From assembly GCA_016213785.1 (NCBI GenBank), contig JACQZQ010000020.1, positions 59,992 through 123,991 on the forward strand: a stretch of DNA of 64,000 nucleotides, given 5' to 3'. The stretch is from Acidobacteriota bacterium. GTDB taxonomy: Bacteria; Acidobacteriota; Blastocatellia; Chloracidobacteriales; JADJPF01. The position numbers were made by a program, and so were the translations under genes. The notes beneath the pieces were generated by a model. It made no database searches, had not been told where the DNA came from, and was given only the letters and a program-made list of their open reading frames with translations. Shown piece after piece: positions 18,195 through 26,791 of this stretch; position 1 is the first letter of the stretch; every line of letters begins with the position of its first letter.

Positions 18195-19325
18195 TTACTC
18201 ATTACCTAAAGATGCTCTCATTTGGCTAAAAAGACTATTTTCTACAAAAAAAGTATCACGATCACGAATAACAGCTTGTGGAGGAAGTTGGTCTGTAGAA
18301 GTGTTAACTTGGTCATTTTTACGAATAGCTGTACCAATAGCCATAATTTCAATTAATCCTGAACCTAAATCATATACAAAAAGCTTAATACCAAGTACCC
18401 CATCAGCCTTTAATTCTTGGGCTTCTTTACTAATTAGACCAAGACAATTTTCACGAGCTTCATAGACTAAATGAGTCATTTCTGGTATTTCACCTCGTCT
18501 TAGAGAACGAAAAGCAGCAGTAATTCCACCAATAATTCCTAGAGAATAAACCGATGTTCCCATTACTAAACGAAGTGGAGAATATCCCATTCTAGTAAGG
18601 TTCCATAACTCTTCACCTGTTAATTCTGAAGTAACAGGACGTGGCAATTGCCCTAGTATAGGGTTATATGAACCTGTCCCAACCATTAACATTTCACTTA
18701 CGCCAACACCAAAACCTAGAATCTTTGTATTTATATCAACTACAGCATTGCAACCTAAGTTATAAGCTTCTTGCTCTAACCTAGTTAATGCTAAATGCCT
18801 TGTATGATTATACATATCAGAAAATTCTTTTATTTCTCCTCGTTTGGCAATAACTTTTAATCCGCCTAAAATACTTCGGCCTATACCTAAGGCATAGGCT
18901 ACATTTCCCATAACAAAATGTTTTGGAGCATAACCAGAATCAGCTTGACAGTAGAGTTCTTGGCCTGAACAAGCCGTTGAGAAAAAAGCTGCACTAGGAT
19001 TACTATTCCAAATCGCTGAACCAATTGCTAAAAATTCTGTCATTCCACCTAAGTTTCTTAACTCAGAAGAAACTCCAGTTAACCCATGCATTCCTTCACG
19101 AGTAGCCTCGGCTATCATACGCTGAACAGCAACATGACGGCCTTCATTAATTAGCTGAGTAATATTTTCAATTTCACCACCAGCTAAGGTTTTTAACCCG
19201 CTAGTAATTCCTCGTACAAGACCTAAAGAATAAACACTATTACCTACTACGATATTACCAGGCGACCAACCTTTTTGTGCTAAACAATAAATTTCATTAC
19301 CAGAAAGACCAGTAATCATCATCAT
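18195..19325 (-). CDS. Triple YbjQ/DUF74-like repeat protein
   Basis: A 376-residue protein built from three tandem units of about 110-125 residues. Each begins with a 'G-x-E-(I/L)-(Y/W)-x-L/Q-x-x-x-G-(Y/W)-x-P' segment (GNEIYCLAQKGWSP, GQELYCQADSGYAP, GEELWNLTRMGYSP), continues 'V-x-G-x-x-(V/A)-Y-(S/A)-L-G', and ends with an 'ExLxIG(S/T)AI/Y'-like strand. This is the pattern of YbjQ/DUF74 heavy-metal-binding-like domains, which normally occur as single ~100-residue proteins forming pentamers. Function unknown. AAGGA precedes a run of three ATGs; the first is used here. Confidence 0.75.
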   Translation of the reverse strand: MMMITGLSGNEIYCLAQKGWSPGNIVVGNSVYSLGLVRGITSGLKTLAGGEIENITQLINEGRHVAVQRMIAEATREGMHGLTGVSSELRNLGGMTEFLAIGSAIWNSNPSAAFFSTACSGQELYCQADSGYAPKHFVMGNVAYALGIGRSILGGLKVIAKRGEIKEFSDMYNHTRHLALTRLEQEAYNLGCNAVVDINTKILGFGVGVSEMLMVGTGSYNPILGQLPRPVTSELTGEELWNLTRMGYSPLRLVMGTSVYSLGIIGGITAAFRSLRRGEIPEMTHLVYEARENCLGLISKEAQELKADGVLGIKLFVYDLGSGLIEIMAIGTAIRKNDQVNTSTDQLPPQAVIRDRDTFFVENSLFSQMRASLGNE

Positions 19326-19488
19326 AAGTTTTTCCTTAAGTAAGTTAATTATAAAGCAAAATATTTGTTAATTTGAGCATAACATAAAAAAGTACTTAAG
19401 AAGGAAGTTTGTTTCTCTTAGTTTAACAGTCTGTTATTATGGCTAAAAAATTTTAAGTAAATGTTTTAAGAGATTCAAAGGATATTTT

Positions 19489-19695
19489 ATGACCAATTTA
19501 TTCTTAATTGTTGGTTATTGGTCAGCAAGTGATTTAGTCTGCCCAAATTGTGCTTGTAAAGTAGACCTACAAAGCTTAAGGCCAATTGGCGGAGATGATG
19601 AGGAATTAATAGCACATGATAGCTGTGTAGGTTGTGGTGCCATTTATTTTGGTCAAGGTCTATGGCAACAACCCAAACTTAAACCTAAAAATTAG
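19489..19695 (+). CDS. Small zinc-ribbon-like protein
   Basis: A 68-residue protein. CPNCACKVD (about residues 18-26) and CVGCGAIYFG (about 46-55) make two CxxC knuckles spaced as in a zinc ribbon. No catalytic feature is visible. It ends 11 bp before the acetoacetate-decarboxylase-like gene, so the two are probably co-transcribed. AAAGGA lies before the ATG. Confidence 0.6.
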   Translation: MTNLFLIVGYWSASDLVCPNCACKVDLQSLRPIGGDDEELIAHDSCVGCGAIYFGQGLWQQPKLKPKN

Positions 19696-19706
19696 GATCT
19701 TTAACT

Positions 19707-20345
19707 ATGGTAGGTAAAACAGGACAATTACAATTACCAGAAACGCCAAAAATTTCTTATCCTCCTGCCCCTTGGCAACTAGGAGGCGATTCTTGGGTAG
19801 GCATATTTAAGACACGTATTCCTATTAGACCTCCTGTACCTCTAAAACCAGTACTTAATCATAGATACTTAGTCGTAGCATTAATTCGTTATTTACACGG
19901 AACACTCGTCTATGATGAGTTAATAATAGGGTCTTTAGCTAGACATATGTGGAGAATAGGGCTTTATGTTCATTATATATGGGTAAATGATATGTCTTCT
20001 CTTTGGGGAGGACGGCGTATTTGGGGGTTAAATAAGGAAATAGCAGAATTTTCTTGGCAAACAAATACAGTTGAAATTAAAGATGAACAAGGGTTTATAG
20101 CAAGTATTACTGTAGATCAAGAAAGAAGCGCTTTACCTGCTATTTGGCTACCAGTCCCAAGTTTTGGACAATTAGATGATAGATGGCTTTTTACTTGTGG
20201 AAGCATTAAAACTCATTTAGCTAGCGCTGGAATGGAAATAAATAATTGGGATAAGCGATTTCCTACACTAAATTCAAGTTTACCTCTCTATTCTATAGCA
20301 GGGAAACCTTTTGATATGACCTTTGTTGAGCCTAAAAACCTATAA
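19707..20345 (+). CDS. Acetoacetate decarboxylase-like protein
   Basis: A 212-residue protein resembling the acetoacetate decarboxylase (ADC) superfamily. Typical segments are VYDELIIGSLAR, LYVHYIWVNDMSSLWGGRRIWGL and NKEIAEFSW. The Lys just after GRRIWGLN is where a catalytic Schiff-base Lys could lie. The family includes decarboxylases and related aldolase/dehydratase-type enzymes, so the reaction is not assigned. It shares a probable transcript with the small zinc-ribbon gene. Confidence 0.65.
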   Translation: MVGKTGQLQLPETPKISYPPAPWQLGGDSWVGIFKTRIPIRPPVPLKPVLNHRYLVVALIRYLHGTLVYDELIIGSLARHMWRIGLYVHYIWVNDMSSLWGGRRIWGLNKEIAEFSWQTNTVEIKDEQGFIASITVDQERSALPAIWLPVPSFGQLDDRWLFTCGSIKTHLASAGMEINNWDKRFPTLNSSLPLYSIAGKPFDMTFVEPKNL

Positions 20346-20365
20346 TCTAAAGCATTAATTACAAA

Positions 20366-21685
20366 TTAAGGTTGATAAAATAAAAAACCATTTCTACCAG
20401 ATTCTTTAGTTTTATACATAGCCTTATCAGCATGTTTTATTAAAGTTTCACTATCTTTTCCATCTACAGGAAATACACTAATTCCTATACTAGCTCCAAT
20501 ATTTAACTTATGGCCTTCTATAACAAAAGTGTTAGAGAGGGTTGTGATAATTTTCTTTGCAATTTTAGCTGCATCTTGAGCTTTAGCAACATCTTCTAAA
20601 ATAATAGTAAACTCATCTCCCCCTAAACGAGCTACAGTGTCTTCTTCACGAACACAACCACGCAGACGCTCAGCTACAGCTTGTAGAAGTAAATCCCCTA
20701 TGCGATGCCCAAAAGTATCATTTATAGGCTTAAAACGGTCTAGGTCTATAAAAATTACTGCTACAAGAGAATCATCCCTATAACTCTTTATTAATGCTTG
20801 GTCTAATCTATCATTAAATAAAAGCCTATTAGGTAAGCCTGTGAGCACGTCATGATGAGCTAAATGGATAAGGCGGTTTTCAGCAAGTTTAACACTTGTA
20901 ATATCTGAAAAAATTGCAACATGGTTAGTAATTTTACCTTTATCATCTTTGATTGTGCTAATAGTTAACCATTCAGCATAAATTTCTCCGTTTTTTCTTC
21001 TATTCCAAATCTCTCCTTGCCATTTACCAAAGCTATTTATTGAATACCAAAGTTTTTGATAAAACCTTTCATCATGCTTACCTGATTGTAGAAAATTAGG
21101 GTATCTACCTATTACCTCTTCTAGTATATAACCTGTAATAGCTGTAAATGCAGGGTTTATATTTAGGATTTTATTATTTGCATCTGTAATCATCATTCCT
21201 TCTTGTGTGCTTTCAAAGACTTTTGCAAACATTGTTAAAGCTTTTTCTGCTTTTTTAAGATCTGTAATATCTCTAGCAATAGTAGAAAAAAACTCTACTT
21301 GCCCTAAGTCATTTTTATGGGCAATTATTACTTGGGATACATTAGTTTCTTGATTATTTATAGAAGAAAAAATTACAGTCTCTCCACTCCAAACCCCATC
21401 ACGAATAGCAATAGGCAAGGCTTGAGAGCTAATAAAGCCACGCTCATAAATAGGATAAATATCTAATAAAGACAAACTTATAGCTTTTCCATTATCAAAA
21501 CCAAGCATTTTTTGACCAGCGCGGTTAATATGAATTATTTGGTTAGTAGAATCAATTGTTGCTACTAAATCTGTAGTAGCCTCAAATATTGATGCTAAGC
21601 GTAAATAATGCTTAACATCTGTTATTGTGTTAGATGTATTAGCTACTGATGGAAAAGTTGCTGACTTGCGTAAGATTTCTTTCAT
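20366..21685 (-). CDS. PAS-PAS-GGDEF diguanylate cyclase
   Basis: A 439-residue signalling protein without membrane segments. Two PAS domains come first (about residues 20-140 and 145-265; HINRAGQKMLGFDNG and GMMITDANNKILNINPAF), each followed by a PAC-like end. Then a GGDEF domain carries LTGLPNRLLFNDRLDQAL and the intact GGDEF signature. An RxxD inhibitory site (REED) lies five residues before GGDEF, so product inhibition by c-di-GMP is expected. It should make c-di-GMP in response to a PAS-sensed cue. I chose the ATG at 21685 over the upstream TTG (21709). Confidence 0.9.
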   Translation of the reverse strand: MKEILRKSATFPSVANTSNTITDVKHYLRLASIFEATTDLVATIDSTNQIIHINRAGQKMLGFDNGKAISLSLLDIYPIYERGFISSQALPIAIRDGVWSGETVIFSSINNQETNVSQVIIAHKNDLGQVEFFSTIARDITDLKKAEKALTMFAKVFESTQEGMMITDANNKILNINPAFTAITGYILEEVIGRYPNFLQSGKHDERFYQKLWYSINSFGKWQGEIWNRRKNGEIYAEWLTISTIKDDKGKITNHVAIFSDITSVKLAENRLIHLAHHDVLTGLPNRLLFNDRLDQALIKSYRDDSLVAVIFIDLDRFKPINDTFGHRIGDLLLQAVAERLRGCVREEDTVARLGGDEFTIILEDVAKAQDAAKIAKKIITTLSNTFVIEGHKLNIGASIGISVFPVDGKDSETLIKHADKAMYKTKESGRNGFLFYQP

Positions 21686-22008
21686 AATCAAAACACTTTC
21701 TTTTAACAAATAATTAAGGTTATGAATTAGAAATTATTTAATTTCTATTAAAGCAAATCTTAAACCATAGCAAGTTATAAATTTTTTATCTAATAAAAAC
21801 ATTTCTTAATTCTTAATTCTTTTTTCCTAATAATGAGGTTTTTAAAGAATTTAATACAGTCTTCTGCTTATAAGAAGATGGATTAGAAAAATTCTATTTT
21901 TTGATAAATTTTTAATGAGCGAAATCTCTCACAGAAAAAGATATTTACTAAAAACTATGAGGATTTATTCTCAAAAGATCTTAAAGGGGCTAAAAAAAAC
22001 TTAAAAGC

Positions 22009-22067
22009 AAACTGTATTTAATTCAAAATAAATGAATTATACAAAAATTTATTTTATTATACAGTTT
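22009..22067. repeat. Nested inverted repeat upstream of a PilZ gene
   Basis: AAACTGTAT (22009-22017) and ATACAGTTT (22059-22067) are perfect inverse copies. Inside them lie AATTCA (22020-22025) and TGAATT (22033-22038). The structure sits ~60 bp before the PilZ ATG, in a 444-bp AT-rich gap (21686-22129) where I see no gene. Operator or leader hairpin; function unknown. Confidence 0.5.
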
Positions 22068-22129
22068 GGAACACAAAGTGCAAAATGCAAAGTAACAAAA
22101 TTTTTCTTAGTTATGTTAGGAGGTGGAAT

Positions 22130-22462
22130 ATGAAATCCACAATAGTTAAAACGCTTAATAACCCTTTTTCTGAACAACGTTCTCAATCGCGAAACCCACA
22201 ACAATATTTTGTTAGGATTCAAATACCAGATAATGAAGAACCTGAAACTATGCTAGCACTTACTAAAGATATAAGCGATCAAGGCGTAGCCGTTTTAACA
22301 TATGTTCCACTTCCCATAGGTACAAGGGTTTTAATAGAAAGAGATAATTTTTGTATCGCTAGCGCTGAAGTCGCCGATTGGGAATGGGATTATGATTGTG
22401 ATATGGCTAGAATAGGATTAAAGCTAATTGAGAAAACTGAAAATTGGCCTATTACTTGTTAA
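22130..22462 (+). CDS. PilZ domain protein
   Basis: A 110-residue single-domain protein. RSQSR matches the RxxxR loop, and DISDQG matches DxSxxG, the two c-di-GMP-binding signatures of PilZ. The strand pattern VAVLTYVPLPIGTRVLIER fits the beta-barrel. A strong Shine-Dalgarno (AGGAGGTGG, 22118-22126) fixes the ATG at 22130 rather than the upstream 22085. It is a likely receptor for c-di-GMP, possibly from the cyclase encoded next to it on the other strand. Output partner unknown. Confidence 0.85.
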   Translation: MKSTIVKTLNNPFSEQRSQSRNPQQYFVRIQIPDNEEPETMLALTKDISDQGVAVLTYVPLPIGTRVLIERDNFCIASAEVADWEWDYDCDMARIGLKLIEKTENWPITC

Positions 22463-22511
22463 TTTATTATTATTTACAATAATTAAAAATAAACTGGCTA
22501 ATTAATTAGCA

Positions 22512-22828
22512 TTAGTACTCTGTAAACTAAAAAAGTATAGGGTCTTAACTCCTAAGCTTTATGGACTCTTAATTCTTAAGCCCTGAGGAGGGCGAAATAT
22601 TTGTAGCCCAGTGCGTAAGCACTCGGGTTTTCAGTTAGTTAGCTCTTCAAGCCCCAGCGGGGCGACATAATAAACATTCTAAGCTATTTTTTTATTCTTT
22701 CGCCGCTTTGCGGCTTTTTCTGTGAACTCTTTCTATTCCAAGGGTTTACACCCTTGGCTACAATTATTTCGCCCCCCTTGGGGCTTAAGAATGTAAGAAT
22801 CTAAGTTTTTTAGTTTACTGAGTACTTA
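22512..22828. mobile_element. MITE-like element with terminal inverted repeats and REP-like palindromes
   Basis: About 23-bp terminal inverted repeats (22512-22534 and 22806-22828, about 21 of 24 positions matching) enclose ~270 bp without an ORF. The interior is a chain of GC-rich palindromes: GCCC/GGGC (22580-22593), GCCCC/GGGGC (22651-22663), GCCGC/GCGGC with a T-run (22702-22719) and CCAAGGG/CCCTTGG (22738-22757). TAATTAATT occurs on both sides (22499-22507, 22841-22849) but not exactly at the ends, so a target duplication is doubtful. It fills the gap between the PilZ gene and the convergent gene. Confidence 0.55.
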
Positions 22829-22843
22829 GTTATATTTCTTTAA

Positions 22844-23335
22844 TTAATTCTTATTTGCTTTTTCTCTTAGTATGTAATTTAGAGTCCCACAATATTGACA
22901 AGGTTCAAATATACCAGGAGGATGCACTCTCATTACAAAACGATAGCAATGTTCACATTGCCATTTACGTAAAGGCAAAGGAGTTTCTAGAATCTCTTGA
23001 CTGCTAGATGAATTTTCTTGGTAATCATTTTCTAATAAATCATTTGTATCTCGCCATAAAATAGAGCGATCTATAATTCTCCATACATGTTGGGATGTGT
23101 TACATCGTAAGCAAAAACGTTCCCAACGAAAATGATGCCACTTATGAATACCTAATCGACAAAGTAGAGAAGAGAAAAAGCTATTAGTTTCTTGTGCAAG
23201 ACTAATAGGGATAAATAGGCTATTTTGTAAGCTATCACAGCGATTGCATTTATTCTCAATAGGGTCAAAACAATCATCTTTATGACAAATTTCACAGCGT
23301 TTTGCTAAAGATTCATTTTTTACACTAATAGCCAT
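22844..23335 (-). CDS. Cys-rich protein with several zinc knuckles
   Basis: A 163-residue protein with four Cys clusters: CEICHKDDC, CNRC, CLRC and CEHC…CQYC near the C-terminus. They suggest two or three zinc-ribbon-like sites separated by a low-complexity Ser/Asn linker. No enzymatic motif is visible and I do not recognise a family. AGGAGGT followed by CTTTTT-ATG fixes the start at 23335; the longer frame to 23371 would add a hydrophobic stretch but lacks a ribosome site. Confidence 0.6.
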   Translation of the reverse strand: MAISVKNESLAKRCEICHKDDCFDPIENKCNRCDSLQNSLFIPISLAQETNSFFSSLLCRLGIHKWHHFRWERFCLRCNTSQHVWRIIDRSILWRDTNDLLENDYQENSSSSQEILETPLPLRKWQCEHCYRFVMRVHPPGIFEPCQYCGTLNYILREKANKN

Positions 23336-23491
23336 AAAAAGACCTCCTAAAGAGAGAAAAGCAAGTAGCAAGCCATATTAATAACTAGTTGATAAAACAA
23401 AAGATAATAGATTAATGGTTTATCTGAGTTGTCATAAATATGAGACATTAAAATCCCAAAAACGGACATTTAGTTTATCTTTGGCTAATAG

Positions 23492-24886
23492 CTAAAACTC
23501 AGGCCGCTTTATTTTACGGCTATTTCTACGACAATCAGGACAAATAATAGTTGAACCTGCAACCAAACTGCGCCCTACTTCTTGACCACATATTTCACAA
23601 ATCACAGGGTAGGTTTTATTAGTTTTCTTTATATTCTTAGCCTTGGTTTTATTAGGTTCAATATTATTTTCTGTATTTTCTGATAAATCTTTCATCATTG
23701 TTTGAACAATATCAGGTAATGGATTAATAGGTATGTTTTTTGGTTCTTCTATCTTCACACTAGGTAGAGGGTTAGTTTGAATAGGTTTATTAAAGCTTTG
23801 ACTAGGTGGTAATTTTTCCACTGAAAAAGATTGAGGGGTTGGATAGGCTTCACTACCTAACATATCATTAATAGGAGTATTTATATCAAGTAACTCTGCA
23901 TCTATTTGCTTGCTATCAATAGCTTTACCCATATAAACATAAACTCTGGTACTTGCCATTTCTAGTTCTTGAGCTAAAGTTATTACAGTTTGGTGCCGTT
24001 TACTAGGATTTTTTTCTAGAGCATGCATTATGATGTTGTTAATATCTACAGGAATATCAGGATTAATTTCATAAATTGGGCGGGGGGCTTCTGTAGCTTG
24101 TTTCATTGCCAAAGCAATTGGTGTATCAGCATCAAAAGGTGGAACACCTGCTAAAAGCTCATAGATAATAACACCTAAGCTATAAATATCTGATCTAACA
24201 TCTACTTCTTTACCATAACATTGCTCTGGTGACATATAATGAGGTGTTCCTACTACCATACCTTGGCGTGTTAGGATTCTATCTTGTTCTTCTATTTGGT
24301 TTTTTAGTTTAGCAATACCAAAATCTAAGACTTTAACTATTTCTTCACCTGCTTCTCTTTGTAGAAAAATATTATCAGGTTTTAAGTCTCTATGAATTAT
24401 ATTGCGTTTATGAGCCGCATGAACTCCTGCACAAACTTGCTGAATAACCCAATTAGTGTCTGAAATAGAAAACCTTGCGACTTCTCTTAATCTTCTTCTT
24501 AAAGTACAACCCTCTAAAAATTCCATTACTAAATAAACTGTGTGATCAGTAGTTACCCCAAAATCTAAAACTGCAATAGCATTAGTATGGCGAATTTGCA
24601 TTGTGGCTTGCGCTTCACGGCGAAAACGCTCTATAGAATTAATATCAGATACTAATTCTTCATGCATTATTTTGATTGCAACAGGGATACCTAAATGAAG
24701 ATGTGTAGCTCGATAAACATTTCCCATTCCACCTTCTGCTACCTTAAAATCAATTCGGTATTTATTATCTAGAATGGTATTAATATAAGGTTCATTTTCA
24801 TTAAAGTTAGTTAATCGGCTACCATCATAGGGACAAAAAAGAGTATCCTGAGGATATTCTTTTAGGCAAGCCGCGCACTTTTTCAT
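23492..24886 (-). CDS. Ser/Thr protein kinase flanked by zinc ribbons
   Basis: A 464-residue Hanks-type kinase. An N-terminal zinc ribbon (CAACLKEYP…FCPYDGSRL) is followed by the kinase domain (~45-310). It has the Gly loop EGGMGNVYRA, the VAIKIM Lys, HRDLKPDNIF, DFGIA and GTPHYMSPEQ, so it should be active. A Pro/Asn-rich linker leads to a second zinc ribbon at the C-terminus (CEICGQEV…CPDCRR). There is no membrane segment, so it is cytosolic. The ATG at 24886 has GGTGGTGAG upstream. It lies 24 bp after the DNA polymerase gene and is probably in the same transcript. Confidence 0.9.
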   Translation of the reverse strand: MKKCAACLKEYPQDTLFCPYDGSRLTNFNENEPYINTILDNKYRIDFKVAEGGMGNVYRATHLHLGIPVAIKIMHEELVSDINSIERFRREAQATMQIRHTNAIAVLDFGVTTDHTVYLVMEFLEGCTLRRRLREVARFSISDTNWVIQQVCAGVHAAHKRNIIHRDLKPDNIFLQREAGEEIVKVLDFGIAKLKNQIEEQDRILTRQGMVVGTPHYMSPEQCYGKEVDVRSDIYSLGVIIYELLAGVPPFDADTPIALAMKQATEAPRPIYEINPDIPVDINNIIMHALEKNPSKRHQTVITLAQELEMASTRVYVYMGKAIDSKQIDAELLDINTPINDMLGSEAYPTPQSFSVEKLPPSQSFNKPIQTNPLPSVKIEEPKNIPINPLPDIVQTMMKDLSENTENNIEPNKTKAKNIKKTNKTYPVICEICGQEVGRSLVAGSTIICPDCRRNSRKIKRPEF

Positions 24887-24910
24887 CAAACTCACCACCT
24901 ACACAAACAA

Positions 24911-26656
24911 TTATTTTAACCAAGCTTCAGAAATTTTAAGGTCTACAATTACTGGCACATTATGAATGAATTCTTGCCCGGCTGCCACCATTTCTTTTTC
25001 AATTATTTTGGCAACCTCACCTGCCTCATCTTTTGCTACTTCAAAGACTAACTCATCATGAACATTATTAATAAGTCGCGCAGAAGTCTTAGCAAGTGAT
25101 CTATATAAAAGCATCATAGCATATTTACTAATATCGGCGGAAGTTCCTTGAATAGGCATATTTTTGCCTAATCTTATAATTGCTGATTGTGGTAGTTCAT
25201 GTGTTTCAGTACTTTCTGTATACATCAATCTACCTAATCTAGTACGAGTCTGTTTATTATTAAGTGCATCTCTTCCTGCTTGTTCAAGCCAACGAGCTAC
25301 CGAACTATAAGTTAAGAAATAGCGATCAATTAAACGCTCAGCTTCACCCAAAGGTCGGTTTATTCTATTAGCTAAACCTTGTGGCCCCATACCATAAATT
25401 ATTCCATAATTAAGCTGTTTAGCGGCTGAGCGATGTTCTGGTGTAACCGATGCTAAAGCAATACCAAACATTTGGCTTGCAGTAATACAATGTAAGTCAG
25501 CCCCGCTGTTAAAAGCGTTAATTAATACATCATCACAAGCCCAATCTGCTAAAATCCTAAGCTCAATTTGTGAGTAATCAGCTACTATTAACTGATTTCC
25601 AGGCGCAGCCACAAAACAACTTCGGTAATTTGCCGAATGTGGAATCTGTTGCAAATTAGGCTCTTGACAAGAAAGTCTGCCTGTTGGTGTTCCTATTTGA
25701 AAGAAATTTGCATGAATTCGCCCTGTCACAGGGTTAATAAACTTAAGTATTCCTAATCCATAGCTAGAAAGAGCTTTTTGTAAACTACGATATTCTAATA
25801 ATTGTTCTAGTATTGGAAATTCTTTTGCTAAATGTTGAAGGTGAGAACTACGTGTATCTAAAAGAGGAATCCCAAGTTTTCTTAATGCTTCTTGGACTTG
25901 GCTAGGGCTATCTAGATTTATTGTGGATTCTCCAAAAAGACTCATTTGCTCATCTACTGGCTCTAGTGCTTGACGAAGCTCTGTTGCTACTCTTAAGTGT
26001 TTTGTTTCTGTTTCTTTAACTATTTCTTGCCAGCGTTTTTTATCCAAAAGCATTCCAGCTAGTTCCATATTAGCAATTGCTGAAACACAGTCAAACTCAA
26101 GCTCAGCTGTCTCTAAAAGCCCTAAATCACATAGTTTTAATAACTGAGCTTGATAGAGTTTACAAACTATTAAAGCATCTTGAGCCGCATATTCTATCTG
26201 ACTTTCGCTTAAGTTATTTTCTGCCCAATTACTAGTCTGTTCACTTTTATCTATTTCAATTCCTAAAAACCTTGTTACAGTTTTAGCTAAACTATGTGAC
26301 TCTCCTTCACGTCCCCCTGAAATTAATTTGCTTGCTAATATAGTGTCAAATATAGAGTTAACTTCTAGCCCTAAATGATGTTTTAACATCTTTAGATCGA
26401 ATTTAGCATTATGAAGAATCTTAATTGGTTTTTCAGCAAGTAGTAATGATTTTAGCTCTTTAGCTAATTGAGGTGTATGGAAAAGATCAATAATAAAAGC
26501 TTCTTTTGCTGTAGCTATCTGTATTAGTCTAAGTTTACTAGTATAAGGATCTAGTCCAGTGGTTTCTGTATCTAAGCCAATACATTCGGCCTGAGTTAAT
26601 ATTTGGATTGCTTGTTGGAGTTCACTAGAGGTTTTAAGAATTTTAATCTCAGTCAT
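24911..26656 (-). CDS. Klenow-type DNA polymerase I (3'-5' exonuclease plus polymerase)
   Basis: A 581-residue family A polymerase without the N-terminal 5' nuclease. The exonuclease shows its DEDDy motifs in GLDTETTGLDP, LHNAKFDLKML and YAAQDALIVCKLY. The polymerase has motif A (VADYSQIELRILA), motif B (RSAAKQLNYGIIYGMG) and motif C (NNVHDELVFEV), so both activities look intact. Tyr in the O-helix (NYG) suggests reduced discrimination against dideoxynucleotides. Short polA genes without the 5' nuclease are known in several phyla; whether another polA exists cannot be seen here. It is upstream of the kinase gene on the same strand. Confidence 0.9.
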   Translation of the reverse strand: MTEIKILKTSSELQQAIQILTQAECIGLDTETTGLDPYTSKLRLIQIATAKEAFIIDLFHTPQLAKELKSLLLAEKPIKILHNAKFDLKMLKHHLGLEVNSIFDTILASKLISGGREGESHSLAKTVTRFLGIEIDKSEQTSNWAENNLSESQIEYAAQDALIVCKLYQAQLLKLCDLGLLETAELEFDCVSAIANMELAGMLLDKKRWQEIVKETETKHLRVATELRQALEPVDEQMSLFGESTINLDSPSQVQEALRKLGIPLLDTRSSHLQHLAKEFPILEQLLEYRSLQKALSSYGLGILKFINPVTGRIHANFFQIGTPTGRLSCQEPNLQQIPHSANYRSCFVAAPGNQLIVADYSQIELRILADWACDDVLINAFNSGADLHCITASQMFGIALASVTPEHRSAAKQLNYGIIYGMGPQGLANRINRPLGEAERLIDRYFLTYSSVARWLEQAGRDALNNKQTRTRLGRLMYTESTETHELPQSAIIRLGKNMPIQGTSADISKYAMMLLYRSLAKTSARLINNVHDELVFEVAKDEAGEVAKIIEKEMVAAGQEFIHNVPVIVDLKISEAWLK

Positions 26657-26791
26657 TGCACTATTTCCAAAGTTTAAGAACTTGCAAGCGATGATAAACC
26701 TTCTGATTGCAAACTGCTACTTAAAAATCGATGCACTAGCAAAAAAAGTAGGCTATACTTTAGCATCTAAAATTTACATCAAGGCATTTTT

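Noticed and set aside
24911..26656. Truncated (broken) full-length polA
   Set aside because: The protein starts cleanly at the exonuclease domain, ends normally and has all motifs; no 5'-nuclease remnant lies upstream.
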